Source: JAEUMD01 sp937950105 (GTDB lineage: Bacteria; Pseudomonadota; Alphaproteobacteria; Rhizobiales; Hyphomicrobiaceae). Taken from it: 64,000 nucleotides of DNA. Under the pieces are notes generated by a model. The model was not told where the DNA came from, ran no database searches, and saw only the letters and a program-made list of their open reading frames with translations. The stretch spans positions 59,149 to 123,148 of the forward strand of contig DAISIT010000001.1 in NCBI GenBank assembly GCA_036821845.1. Reading direction: 5' to 3'. The position numbers were made by a program, and so were the translations under genes. Shown in pieces: positions 24,257-33,304 of this stretch; within the stretch, counting starts at the first letter, position 1; each line of letters opens with the position of its first letter.

Positions 24257-26662
24257 TCAGACGACGATCTGCCCGGACGACAGCATGTGCTGGAGATCGA
24301 GATCGTAGACGCCGTCGAGCATGACCACATCGACGAGCCCGGTGCTGCCGCCGAAGTCGACCGCGATCATGGTTCCGCCAGCGACCTCGCGCAGCTCGAT
24401 GTCATTCAGGGCGGTGTACGCGTTGCCGCTCAGCAGGCCGTCGAAATCGAGACGATCGCCACCACCGAAATCGGTGATGGTGTCGACGCCGTAGCGGATG
24501 CGACCCGACAGGATGTCGTTACGGTCGAACGCGAACGTGTCATTGCCCGCGCCGCCCGTGAGCACGTCGGCACCACGGCCGGAGATGATCCAGTCGTTGC
24601 CGGCGCCGCCGTCGATCACGTTGACGTTCTCATCGCCCTCGATCTCGTCTCCGTAGGCCGAACCGGTGACGTTCTCGAAGTCGAAGATCTGGTCCTTGCC
24701 GGTGCCGCGGGCCTGGTGGTTGTTGAGATCGACGGAGATCGCCATCGTCGACTGCGAGAAGTCGATCGTATCGACGCCGCTGCCACCGTTGAAGTAGTCG
24801 CTGCTGGTGTCGGACGCGACGATGAAGGTATCGTTGCCGGCTTCACCAAACACGCTGTCGCTGCCGCTGCCGTCGAGAAGCGTATCGCTGCCGCCACCGC
24901 CATAGAGCTGGTCGCTGCCGGCGCCGCCATCGACGAAGTCGTCGCCGTCGTAGGCGAACACCTGGTCACCACCATCGCCGGCCACGAACAGATTGGCATT
25001 GCTGTCGCCGTGCAGCTGATCGCCGTAGCGCGAGCCCCACGCGCCCTCGATACCGGTGAACGTGTCGAAGCCGTCGCCGAGCGCGATACCCGAGTAGAGG
25101 TACACACCGACACCGACCGGCGCATCGCGCATGTCGAGAATGTCGACGCCATGGCCGCCATGCATCGCATCGTTGCCGGCTCCGCCGTGGATGACGTCGT
25201 TGCCCGAGGCACCGTCGAAGCTCACGTCGACTTCGAGGCTCGTCGCTGCGCTGGCGCCGTTCTGCTCGGTCGCCGTCGCCGTCACCGCGAGCGTCACATC
25301 GGTCGCACCGACGAGCGTCAGGGTCAGGCCGGCGAGATCACCAGCACCGAGCAGCCACATACCATTGCCGAGATTTTGTCCGGCGGACAGGCTGGCGCCA
25401 GCCGGCACACCCGAGATCGAGACGGTCAACGTTTCCGAACCATCGAGATCGTTGAGTGAGGCGGCGATGTCGAGGGCCACGGTGAAGCCGGCCGGCGACT
25501 CGCCGTCACCGAAGATGACGTCGTCGCCACGGCCGCCATCGATCTGGTCGCTGCCATGACCGCCGACGAGCCTGTCGGCCCCCGCCGTACCGGTGACATT
25601 CTGGCCGAGCGACACGGTGATCGAATCGTCGGCGCTCAGGACCGGCGCATCGGCGACGGCGTCGACCGTGACGTTGACGGTTTGTGTGCTGCTGGCGCCG
25701 GCCGCATCGGTCACCACGACGGTGAAGCTGTCACTGCCCGAGAAGTTCCCGACCGGCGTGTAGGTGAACGCGCCGGTAGAGGCATCGAGCGCGACCGTGC
25801 CGTTCTGAGGACCGGTGCCGACTGCGAGAAGCAGGGCATCGCCGTCGGCGTCGCTGGCGACGACCACGCCGTCGATGGGCGTATCCTCGCTGGTCGAGAT
25901 CGCCTGCGTTGCATCGACCACAGGAGCGCTGTTGAGGAAGCTGTCGAGGGGTACCGCATGACCATCGACGATCACGTTGATGGCTTCGATCGCGGAGACG
26001 GTCAGGCCGATCGAGTCGAATGTGAACGATGGCCCGGTCGCGCTCGCGGCATGTGCCGTGACGCTGCCCGCAGACGCGATCTGCGCTTCGAGCCAGTTCG
26101 CGAACTCGGCGACATCTTCAGAGACCAGCGCGAGGTCGGCCGACGAGAGCACCAGTTCGAGCGTGTCGTTACCGGTATTGCCGACAAATTGATCGATACC
26201 GGTACCGACCGCATAGACAAGAACGTCGTCGCCGGCGCCGCCGTCGAGCAGATCGTTGCCGGTACCGCCGAACAGGCGATCGTTGCCGGCGCCGCCGTAC
26301 AGCTTGTCGTCGTCGCTGCCGCCGTCGAGGAAGTCGTTGCCGCCGTCGCCGTACATCGTATCGATGCCGGCACCGCCATAGATGGTGTCGTCGTTGCCGC
26401 CCCCGAAGATGCCGTCGTTGCCGTCCTCACCATAGATGAGGTCGTTGCCGGCATCGCCGACCACGGCATCGTTGCCGCTGCCACCGTAGAGCGTATCGTT
26501 GCCGCGATCGCCGTAGACATAGTCGTTGTCGGCGCCACCGTTGATAATGTCGTCGCCGTCGCCGCCGTTCAGCCGGTCCTTGCCTGCGCCGCCGTCCATG
26601 ACGTCCGCACCGGTTGTACCAACCAGCGTATCGTTACCCGTGGTGCCGAAAATATCCGCCAT
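24257..26662 (-). CDS. RTX calcium-binding protein with cadherin-like domain, 801 aa
   Basis: Residues 1-150 are tandem nonapeptides of the GGxGxDxUx type (about 14 units), which fold into a calcium-filled beta-roll. A non-repeat segment follows. Residues about 245-335 form a bacterial cadherin/VCBS-like domain (SEDTPIDGVVVASDADGD; GSDSFTVVVTDAAG). More RTX blocks lie at about 360-385 and 490-720. The C-terminus (DVVMLDGVYDLDLQHMLSSG) resembles the tails of the three neighbouring RTX proteins and is the likely type I secretion signal. No N-terminal signal peptide and no catalytic domain are seen. Predicted secreted matrix or adhesion protein. Confidence 0.85.
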   Translation of the reverse strand: MADIFGTTGNDTLVGTTGADVMDGGAGKDRLNGGDGDDIINGGADNDYVYGDRGNDTLYGGSGNDAVVGDAGNDLIYGEDGNDGIFGGGNDDTIYGGAGIDTMYGDGGNDFLDGGSDDDKLYGGAGNDRLFGGTGNDLLDGGAGDDVLVYAVGTGIDQFVGNTGNDTLELVLSSADLALVSEDVAEFANWLEAQIASAGSVTAHAASATGPSFTFDSIGLTVSAIEAINVIVDGHAVPLDSFLNSAPVVDATQAISTSEDTPIDGVVVASDADGDALLLAVGTGPQNGTVALDASTGAFTYTPVGNFSGSDSFTVVVTDAAGASSTQTVNVTVDAVADAPVLSADDSITVSLGQNVTGTAGADRLVGGHGSDQIDGGRGDDVIFGDGESPAGFTVALDIAASLNDLDGSETLTVSISGVPAGASLSAGQNLGNGMWLLGAGDLAGLTLTLVGATDVTLAVTATATEQNGASAATSLEVDVSFDGASGNDVIHGGAGNDAMHGGHGVDILDMRDAPVGVGVYLYSGIALGDGFDTFTGIEGAWGSRYGDQLHGDSNANLFVAGDGGDQVFAYDGDDFVDGGAGSDQLYGGGGSDTLLDGSGSDSVFGEAGNDTFIVASDTSSDYFNGGSGVDTIDFSQSTMAISVDLNNHQARGTGKDQIFDFENVTGSAYGDEIEGDENVNVIDGGAGNDWIISGRGADVLTGGAGNDTFAFDRNDILSGRIRYGVDTITDFGGGDRLDFDGLLSGNAYTALNDIELREVAGGTMIAVDFGGSTGLVDVVMLDGVYDLDLQHMLSSGQIVV

Positions 26663-26768
26663 GACCCAATCTCACGCTGAACAAATGCCTGCGACAGTAC
26701 CTTACGTGCAAGAAGCTGAGCGATCGTTATCGAGTTGCCGCAACTTTTAGGTAACTCGCGCGCGCAAG

Positions 26769-27959
26769 TCAGGCCAGGATCATGCCGTCCGCGAGCATTG
26801 CGGCGGCATCGATGCCGTGCACACCTTGCAGCATCACGACGTCGGTGAAGGCGCCACCGATCTTGACCGACACCATGGTGCCGTTGGCGCCATCGCTGAA
26901 CGAGATCGCATCGGCGTAGGCATCGGCCGACAGCGACTTCATCATGTCGCGGATGTCGATGCGGTCACCGTCCGTGAAGTCGGTGATGATATCGACGGCG
27001 CCGCCCGCGAGATCCTTCTTGAGGTAGGCGAAGACATCGGCACCCGCGCCGCCCGTCAGAATGTCGGAGCCACCGAGGCCACGGATCACGTCGTTGCCTG
27101 CGCCGCCGTCGATGGTCTCGGCGCGGCTGCTGCCGGTGACCACATCGGCAAGCGCGCTCGCGAGGTAGCGCTCGAAGCCGCTGAAGCTGTCGGTGCCGAG
27201 GCCGCTCACGACGCCCTTCGAGATATCCATCGTCAGCGCAGAGGTCGATGCCGAATAGTCGAGCGTGTCGAAACCGGCGCCGCCCGTCAGAACATCGTTG
27301 CCGGCGTCACCGGTGACGCGATCATCGCCCGCACCCGCTGAAACCTTGTCGTTGCCATCGCCACCGCTCAGCGTGTCGTTGCCGCTGCCGCCTCCAAGGG
27401 TATCGTTTCCGGCGCCGCCCTCGAGGAGATCCTTGCCGCTGCCGCCGCGCAGCATGTCGTCGCCGGCTTCACCATAGAGGAAATCGTCGCCATCACCGCC
27501 TTCGAGCAGATCGGCATCGGCACCGCCATAGAGCTTGTCCAGACCCGAGCCGCCGTACAGCTTGTCGAGGCCGCCGTCGCCATACAGCGTGTCATTGCCG
27601 CTCTCGCCCCTGACCACATCCTGGCCGCCGCCGCCATAGGCGCCGTCGTTGCCACTGCCAAGAGAAATCTGATCATCGCCCGCGTCGCCGACCACCAGAT
27701 CGTTGCCGGCACCGGCGAACACGCGATCGTTGCCGGCGTCCGCATAGATGCGATCATCGCCACCGTTGCCGTAGATCAGATCGTCGCCATTGTTGCCGTT
27801 GATGCGGTCCTTGCCATCGCCGCCGCGGATTTCGTCGCCACCGTCGCCGCCCGAGATGGTGTCGTCGCCCGCGCGCCCGAGGATGCGATCCTGCAGCGTC
27901 GTTCCGATCAGCGTGTCGGCGCCGTTCGTACCACTGATGAGATTGAAGGCTGCGGCCAT
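26769..27959 (-). CDS. RTX calcium-binding protein, 396 aa
   Basis: The start is ATG 27959 (GGAG seven bases upstream); ATG 27962 or GTG 27983 are alternatives. Residues about 8-220 are nearly continuous RTX nonapeptides (about 20 units). They are followed by the AGFDTLDYSAS segment common in RTX proteins, another short RTX block (SRAETIDGGAGNDVIRGLGG) and the FAYLKKDL...DIITDFTDGDRIDI domain. The tail is DVVMLQGVHGIDAAAMLADG. No catalytic module is visible. Likely exported by the PrtD-like system downstream and able to bind calcium outside the cell. Confidence 0.85.
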   Translation of the reverse strand: MAAAFNLISGTNGADTLIGTTLQDRILGRAGDDTISGGDGGDEIRGGDGKDRINGNNGDDLIYGNGGDDRIYADAGNDRVFAGAGNDLVVGDAGDDQISLGSGNDGAYGGGGQDVVRGESGNDTLYGDGGLDKLYGGSGLDKLYGGADADLLEGGDGDDFLYGEAGDDMLRGGSGKDLLEGGAGNDTLGGGSGNDTLSGGDGNDKVSAGAGDDRVTGDAGNDVLTGGAGFDTLDYSASTSALTMDISKGVVSGLGTDSFSGFERYLASALADVVTGSSRAETIDGGAGNDVIRGLGGSDILTGGAGADVFAYLKKDLAGGAVDIITDFTDGDRIDIRDMMKSLSADAYADAISFSDGANGTMVSVKIGGAFTDVVMLQGVHGIDAAAMLADGMILA

Positions 27960-28054
27960 CATCGAACTCCATTCAACAGACACTCGGGCTGGAGCATGGC
28001 ACGGATGCTCTAAGAAGCTTCTTCTTCGTTGACGCGAATTTTAGACAAAAGAAA

Positions 28055-28084
28055 ACGGGGACGGCCTGCCCGTGCCATCCCCGT
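28055..28084 (-). terminator. Rho-independent terminator of the 379-aa RTX gene
   Basis: ACGGGGACGGC (28055-28065) pairs with the CCATCCCCGT side (28075-28084), with one mismatch. The minus strand then reads TTTTCTTTTGTC. Confidence 0.75.
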
Positions 28085-28105
28085 CGCGTCAACGAAAGCG
28101 TTCGC

Positions 28106-29245
28106 TCAGTAGATGAACATGCCGTCGCTGGCGTAAGCATCGATGTCGGTACCAACGAAGCCGCGCAGGAGCGCGACATCCTGGAATGCTCCGTCGACCA
28201 TGACCGAGAGCATGGTATCGCGGCCGACGACCGTAAGGCGCGCCACGTCGCTGATCAGGTCGTAGGCCCCCTTGGTGATCTCGGAAATGTCGATCGTGTC
28301 CGACACGGTGAAATCCGTGATGGTATCGACGCCCTGATGAACGCCGGCATCGATGATGTCCTTGGCGAAGTAGGCGAACACGTCGTTGCCCTGGCCGCCC
28401 GAGAGCGTATCGGCACCGCTGCGGCCGCGCATGAAATCGTCGCCATAGCCGCCGGAGAACGTGTTGGCAAAGGAGTTGCCGGTGAACATGTCGTCGAGAG
28501 TCGAACCGACAAAGCGCTCGAAGCCATTGAGGGTGTCGATGTCAACGCCCGTGGTGGCGATTCCGCTGCTCATGTCGATCGCGACGCCCTCACCCACGAT
28601 CGCATTGAAATCGAGCGTATCGAAGCCCGCGCCCCCGATGTAGGTATCGCTACCGGCACCGGCGCGGACCGTGTCGTTGCCCGAACCGCCGTCGACGAAG
28701 TCGTTGCCAACGCCGTCTGTCAGCGTGTCGTTATCACTGCCGCCGAAGAGCTGATCGTCGCCGACGCCGCCGTCGAGGATATCGGCGCCGCTGTCGCCGC
28801 TCAGGATGTCGTTACCGGTGCCGCCGGTGATGGTGTCGACGCCAGTACCGCCGCTGGCGAAATCGTTGCCGTCGCCGCCCGACAGCGTGTCGTTGGCGTC
28901 GCCGCCGTACAGCGTATCGTCGCCGGCCTGGCCATAGAGCGCATCGGTGCCGCGACCGCCGTCGAGGTAATCGTGTCCGTCTCCGCCGTAGAGCGAGTCG
29001 TTCCCGTCGTTGCCGTACAGCGTGTCGTTGCCGGCCTCGCCCGAGATCAGATCGTTGCCAGCGTCGCCATGGAGGACATCGTTACCGTTCCAGCCGCCGA
29101 TCGAATCATCGCCATCGCCGCCGCGAACCAGATCATCGCCATCCCCCGCCTGGATACGGTCATTGCCACCGAGGCCGAGGATCTTGTCCTGCAGGGTCGT
29201 TCCGACCAGTGCGTCCGTCTGCTCCGTTCCAATGATCTCGTTCAT
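28106..29245 (-). CDS. RTX calcium-binding protein, 379 aa
   Basis: The start is ATG 29245 (AGAGGA upstream, MNEIIGTEQTD). The first residues (TDALVGTTLQDKILGLGGNDRI) are very like those of the 396-aa neighbour, so the two are recent paralogues. About 20 RTX nonapeptides fill residues 20-210. An AGFDTLDFNAI segment, a second RTX block and FAYFAKDIID...DTITDFTVSDTIDI follow. The tail is DVALLRGFVGTDIDAYASDG, a diverged form of the shared end. No enzyme domain is seen. Predicted type I secretion substrate. Confidence 0.85.
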   Translation of the reverse strand: MNEIIGTEQTDALVGTTLQDKILGLGGNDRIQAGDGDDLVRGGDGDDSIGGWNGNDVLHGDAGNDLISGEAGNDTLYGNDGNDSLYGGDGHDYLDGGRGTDALYGQAGDDTLYGGDANDTLSGGDGNDFASGGTGVDTITGGTGNDILSGDSGADILDGGVGDDQLFGGSDNDTLTDGVGNDFVDGGSGNDTVRAGAGSDTYIGGAGFDTLDFNAIVGEGVAIDMSSGIATTGVDIDTLNGFERFVGSTLDDMFTGNSFANTFSGGYGDDFMRGRSGADTLSGGQGNDVFAYFAKDIIDAGVHQGVDTITDFTVSDTIDISEITKGAYDLISDVARLTVVGRDTMLSVMVDGAFQDVALLRGFVGTDIDAYASDGMFIY

Positions 29246-29661
29246 GACGTCCTCTGCCCTCCAATGCGAAACCAGTCTTTTCGATGCTGTTGTCGAAATC
29301 TGCGGCCAATTTCTACTCGAATTGACCAGCGCCGATTTGAAACTTAGCAACACCGCATGAAATCGCCTCTTATTCGCAAGCGAAAAGTCGACGAGAACTT
29401 GTATCGAATTTTATGCATCGAGGGGAGATCACTCGAAACTGCACCATTCTGGATAAACCGCCATAAAAATCTAAAGACCAGAGAAACTATCGCGGCATTT
29501 CCCTGGCCGAGCAGCTTTGGCAGGTTCCGATCTCCGCTGTAGACATGAAACGCCTCGAGCAAGACGTTCGACACCGCAAAACGCAAAGAGCGGAGCCGGC
29601 TGGCGCCGCTCCGCTCTCACTGTGTCGTTCGACTGTCTCGAACAGCCCGACCGGACCAGCC
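29246..29661. other. Intergenic region with RTX promoter and terminator
   Basis: 416 bp. The part 29340-29500 is AT-rich compared with its surroundings and probably holds the promoter of the 379-aa RTX gene. Small open frames on both strands here have no ribosome site or recognisable product. The end near 29587-29617 is the terminator of the upstream RTX gene. Confidence 0.5.
29587..29617 (-). terminator. Strong hairpin terminator of the DUF4114-RTX gene
   Basis: AGAGCGGAGC pairs with GCTCCGCTCT, with an inner GGC/GCC extension. The minus strand continues TTTGCGTTTTGC. Confidence 0.8.
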
Positions 29662-31398
29662 TCAGGTCAGGATCATGCCGCCCGAATGAACATCATCGGC
29701 AGCCATGTGCGCGATCGTCACAACATCGACGAAGGCATCGCCGATCCGCACCGAGACCGTCGCGCCTTCGGCGCCGTCGGTGACCCGCACGACTTCGTCG
29801 ATCGAACCGAACTTCTGGCCCTTGAGCAGATCGTGCAGATCCAGCACATCGCCCTTTTCCAGATCGGTGACCACGTCGACGCCGAGATGCACGCCCGTCT
29901 TCGGATCGACGACATCCTTCGCCAGCCAGCGGAATGTGTCGTTGCCGGCGCCGCCCGTCAGCACGTCGGCGCCGCCCATGCCGCGCAGCGTGTCATTGCC
30001 GTCGCCGCCGACGAGCACGTTGTCGCGCTTGTCACCCTTGATGTCGTCATCGTGCGCAGAGCCGATCACCTTTTCGACACCCCACACCTCGTCGCGGCCC
30101 ATACCGACCGCCGAATGCTTGCTGAGATCGATGGTCATGCCGCGCACTGCGCCCGAGAAGTCGAGCGTGTCGAAACCGGATTTTCCGTCGTAGCGGTCGT
30201 TGCCAGCACCGGCGATCATCACGTCGTCGCCCGAGCCGGCATCGACCACGTCATGGCCGCCACCGTCGCGAATAGTGTCGTTGCCGCTGTTGCCTTCGAT
30301 GGTGTCGTTGCCGGCACCGCCACGGATGTCGTCGTCGCCGGAATTGCCAGTCAACTTGTCGTCGCCGGCACCACCGAACACCTTGTCGTTGCCCGAGCCG
30401 CCCGAAACCATGTCACTGCCGGCGCCACCGCGCACTTCGTCGTCGCCCGAATTACCGTAGACGCGATCGTCGCCGTCACCGCCGCGCACAACGTCGTTGC
30501 CGCCCATGCCGAACAGGGTGTCATTGCCAGCGCCGCCGTCGATCCTGTCGTGATCCGTCGACACGGTCGCATTCCCGCCCTCGCGCGGCAGGAGCGCCGC
30601 GTTGGTAACGCCGACGTTCACCTCGAACACCGAGTCGTCGAAGTCACGGTCGCCGCCGCGCCACAGGTCCTCGAAGCCGATACGGACGGTGCCCGACGCA
30701 ACATCGACCTCACCGACCACGTGCGAGATGTGGTCGCCATTGAGACCGCCGTTGGCGCCTTCCAGCGAATGGAACACGGAGTTGCCGTACTGCGACGAGA
30801 TCAGCGTCTCCTTGCCGTTCTTGCCGATATGCACGAGGAACACCTCGCCGCCACCATCGACATTGGCGGGCGTGCCGTCGCGATTGACGAACTTGAACGA
30901 GCCACCTTCGTCGGCCAGCAGCTTCGCCATGTTTCTTTGCGCGTAGCCGTTCGGCACGACGAAGAAGCCGAGGCGATCGCCGGCCTCGAGATTGACACCG
31001 ACCGAGCTCTGCCCGGCGACCAGGTTGCCCCCCGATCCAACCAGCGAGGCATTGGCAAAAATGATGTCGACGCCGGTGATCGTGCCGTCGGCCGCGATCC
31101 GGTACATGCCGAGCGCATTCTGGTAGCCCGCCGACTCGCCAGTGAAGGTAACGGTCGCGCGCACGTCCTCGGCAATCGTGAAACGATCGAGATCGACCGC
31201 GCCGGTGCTGTTGCTGGCACCGAACATCGTATCGTTGCCATCCTGACCCTGCAGACGGTCGTCGCCGCCGCCGCCGAACACGACGTCGTCGCCTGCGCCC
31301 GCGAGCACACGATCGAGTCCGCTCTCAGCGAAGATCATTTCCGCGTCATCCGTGCCGACGATCGCATCGGATGATCCGGCACCCTGCAGAACACGCAT
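29662..31398 (-). CDS. RTX calcium-binding protein with DUF4114-like domain, 578 aa
   Basis: Residues 1-60 hold a short RTX block (GAGDDVVFGGGGDD). Residues about 75-260 form a beta-rich region with RLGFFVVPNGYAQRN and GFEDLWRGGDRDFDDSVFEV, the hallmark of DUF4114-type domains seen in PEP-CTERM and RTX surface proteins. Residues about 285-400 are RTX nonapeptides of the variant GNSGDDxxRGGAG. The tail DVVTIAHMAADDVHSGGMIL is a diverged version of the shared C-terminus. It is the first RTX gene after algD, with terminators on both sides, so it is probably expressed on its own. Confidence 0.85.
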   Translation of the reverse strand: MRVLQGAGSSDAIVGTDDAEMIFAESGLDRVLAGAGDDVVFGGGGDDRLQGQDGNDTMFGASNSTGAVDLDRFTIAEDVRATVTFTGESAGYQNALGMYRIAADGTITGVDIIFANASLVGSGGNLVAGQSSVGVNLEAGDRLGFFVVPNGYAQRNMAKLLADEGGSFKFVNRDGTPANVDGGGEVFLVHIGKNGKETLISSQYGNSVFHSLEGANGGLNGDHISHVVGEVDVASGTVRIGFEDLWRGGDRDFDDSVFEVNVGVTNAALLPREGGNATVSTDHDRIDGGAGNDTLFGMGGNDVVRGGDGDDRVYGNSGDDEVRGGAGSDMVSGGSGNDKVFGGAGDDKLTGNSGDDDIRGGAGNDTIEGNSGNDTIRDGGGHDVVDAGSGDDVMIAGAGNDRYDGKSGFDTLDFSGAVRGMTIDLSKHSAVGMGRDEVWGVEKVIGSAHDDDIKGDKRDNVLVGGDGNDTLRGMGGADVLTGGAGNDTFRWLAKDVVDPKTGVHLGVDVVTDLEKGDVLDLHDLLKGQKFGSIDEVVRVTDGAEGATVSVRIGDAFVDVVTIAHMAADDVHSGGMILT

Positions 31399-31589
31399 AG
31401 CAACAGCCTCGTATCATGAGTTTGAACCGACGCGGTCGAACGCATCGGCGGCGGGATACAACTCTCGCAGTACCGAAACTATCGCGAAAAAAAGAAACAA
31501 TCGTCAGGGGCCCAACGAAAATTTTGATCGAATTTGATTCAAATCCCTTCAACCCAAGCCGCTGCCCGCCGCAGCGAACCGAATAAAAA

Positions 31590-31617
31590 GGCGGCTGGAT
31601 CGAATGATCCAGCCGCC
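31590..31617 (-). terminator. Strong Rho-independent terminator of algD
   Basis: GGCGGCTGGATC pairs perfectly with GATCCAGCCGCC around a GAAT loop (12-bp stem). On the minus strand it is followed by TTTTTATTC. Confidence 0.9.
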
Positions 31618-31669
31618 GAGTTGGGGTCGCTCTCTTTGGGTTTCGTTGATCCTGTTTATCGAAACTGGT

Positions 31670-33091
31670 TCACCAGGCGATGCCGTGATAATTGGCGTCG
31701 TCCGGCAGGGTCCTGTAGAGCCGCACCAGATCGACAACCTGCACGCCGGGCCGGCGCACCTCGATCGCCGCGCGGAACTCGTCGGTCGCATGGCTCACCA
31801 CCACGACATCCGAGGCCTCGACCAGCTCGGCGGCGCTGGCGACGCACATGGCCTGCAAACCATCCATGAGTTGCGCCTGACGCGGAACGGCGTGCCGCAC
31901 ATAGTCGATCTGTCCCTGCAGCATCGGGCCGAAGTCGAGATTACCGTCGTACGCCTTGATGCTCGCGCCGTCTGCGAGCAGCGCCGCCATCACGTCGAGT
32001 GTCGGGCTCTCGCGCAGGTCGTCGGTTCGCGGCTTGAACGTCACGCCGAGGAAGCCGATGCGCTGCCCCGCAAACGGGCGCAACATGGCGATCGCTTCGG
32101 CGACGTGGCTCTGGTTCGACGGAATGAGACTCGCAACCAGCGGCAACTCGACGCCGAGTTCACCCGCGATGTGGCTCACCGCGCGCACTTCCTTCGGCAG
32201 GCAGGAACCGCCGAACGCGAAGCCGGGCTTCAGATAGTACGGCGACAGGTTGAGCTTGGTATCGCGCACGAAGATGTTCATCACGTCGTGGCTGTCGATG
32301 TGCAGTGCCTTGCACAGGCGACCGATCTCGTTGCCGAACGCAACCTTGGCGGCGTGCCACACGTTGTCGGCATACTTGACCATCTCGGCCGCGGCGATCG
32401 ACGTGAAGATGACATTCTTGTCGATGGCCGAATAGATCGCGGTCACCGTCTTTTCGGCGCGCGCATCCGAGGCGCCCACCACCGTCTTCGGCGGCGCGAA
32501 GAAGTCGGCGACCGCGACGCCCTCGCGCAGGAACTCGGGATTGAAGCAGATGCCGAAGTCGGGACCGAGCGCCTTGCCCGAGGCCGTTTCGATTTCCTTC
32601 ACCACGACATCCATGGTCGTGCCCGGCGGCACGGAACAGCGCAGCACGACGACGTGATAGGTGGATTTCATCGCGATGGCCTGACCGATACCGCGGCTCG
32701 CCGCGCGAACGTAGGTGAGGTCGCAGCCGCCATCCGGCGAGGTCGGCGTTCCGACCGAGAGGAACGTCACGTCGGTCTCGAGAACCGCCGCCACGAGATT
32801 GCGCGTCGCATCGATCAGGCCGGCCTTCACGCCCTGCTCGAGCAGATCACCGAGACGGTCCTCGACGATCGGAGCGCGCCCCGCGCGGATCGAATCCACC
32901 TTCTGCTGCGACAGGTCGACGCCGACCATACGGAAGCCTAGATCGGCGAGACACGCCATCGACACGGCACCGACGTAACCGAGCCCGACCACGCTGATCG
33001 CGGGGCGATCGACGTGGGTCGAAATCTCTTTGCCGCAAGACAAGGCGACATCGCGAGCCGCGGTGCGCGACTCCATGGCAAGGACTTCCAT
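31670..33091 (-). CDS. algD: GDP-mannose 6-dehydrogenase AlgD
   Basis: 473 aa from ATG 33091 (GGGAG nine bases upstream); ATG 33076 is an alternative. The enzyme oxidises GDP-mannose to GDP-mannuronate with two NAD+, the committed step of alginate synthesis. NAD-binding GLGYVGAV lies at 36-43. The catalytic cysteine is in FAFGGSCLPK (Cys297), with NPEFLRE (184-190) and FKPRTDDLRESP. The NLSPYYLKPGFAFGGSCLPK region and the final GIAW ending follow Pseudomonas AlgD more closely than UDP-glucose dehydrogenases. It lies 213 bp downstream of alg8 with a strong terminator after it. Confidence 0.88.
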   Translation of the reverse strand: MEVLAMESRTAARDVALSCGKEISTHVDRPAISVVGLGYVGAVSMACLADLGFRMVGVDLSQQKVDSIRAGRAPIVEDRLGDLLEQGVKAGLIDATRNLVAAVLETDVTFLSVGTPTSPDGGCDLTYVRAASRGIGQAIAMKSTYHVVVLRCSVPPGTTMDVVVKEIETASGKALGPDFGICFNPEFLREGVAVADFFAPPKTVVGASDARAEKTVTAIYSAIDKNVIFTSIAAAEMVKYADNVWHAAKVAFGNEIGRLCKALHIDSHDVMNIFVRDTKLNLSPYYLKPGFAFGGSCLPKEVRAVSHIAGELGVELPLVASLIPSNQSHVAEAIAMLRPFAGQRIGFLGVTFKPRTDDLRESPTLDVMAALLADGASIKAYDGNLDFGPMLQGQIDYVRHAVPRQAQLMDGLQAMCVASAAELVEASDVVVVSHATDEFRAAIEVRRPGVQVVDLVRLYRTLPDDANYHGIAW

Positions 33092-33304
33092 TCCTCTGAA
33101 CTCCCGATCACGCGGAGTCATACCGCGCAGCGACACCCTGGCCCCCGCGCTGGCCACCCATGCCTCCGCGTAGCGGATGGTGGGTCGGCTCTCTGCGAAC
33201 CTGCCTGACAGGCAGCTCCGCACGCACGGCAGCTCGAGTGTGAGAATTCCAGAGAAAGCTGGATTTCGAATAAAACGGTTCCGTAAAATTGCGCGCACCT
33301 GCGC

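Noticed and set aside
24230..26680. Long plus-strand open frames (e.g. 24230-25459 and 25556-26680) with Val/Ala/Ile repeats
   Set aside because: They mirror the RTX nonapeptide repeats on the other strand; the regular codon pattern keeps the opposite frame open.
29344..29586. A possible 80-codon gene upstream of the 379-aa RTX gene
   Set aside because: No ribosome site, no recognisable domain, and the AT-rich stretch is better explained as a promoter.
24257..31398. Short, regularly spaced DNA repeats that could suggest a CRISPR array
   Set aside because: The period is 27 nt (nine codons) with no distinct spacers, and it encodes RTX repeats.
24257..31398. A mannuronan C-5 epimerase (AlgE-type) among the RTX genes
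   Set aside because: No beta-helix A-module pattern is visible; non-RTX segments look like cadherin-like and DUF4114-type domains.
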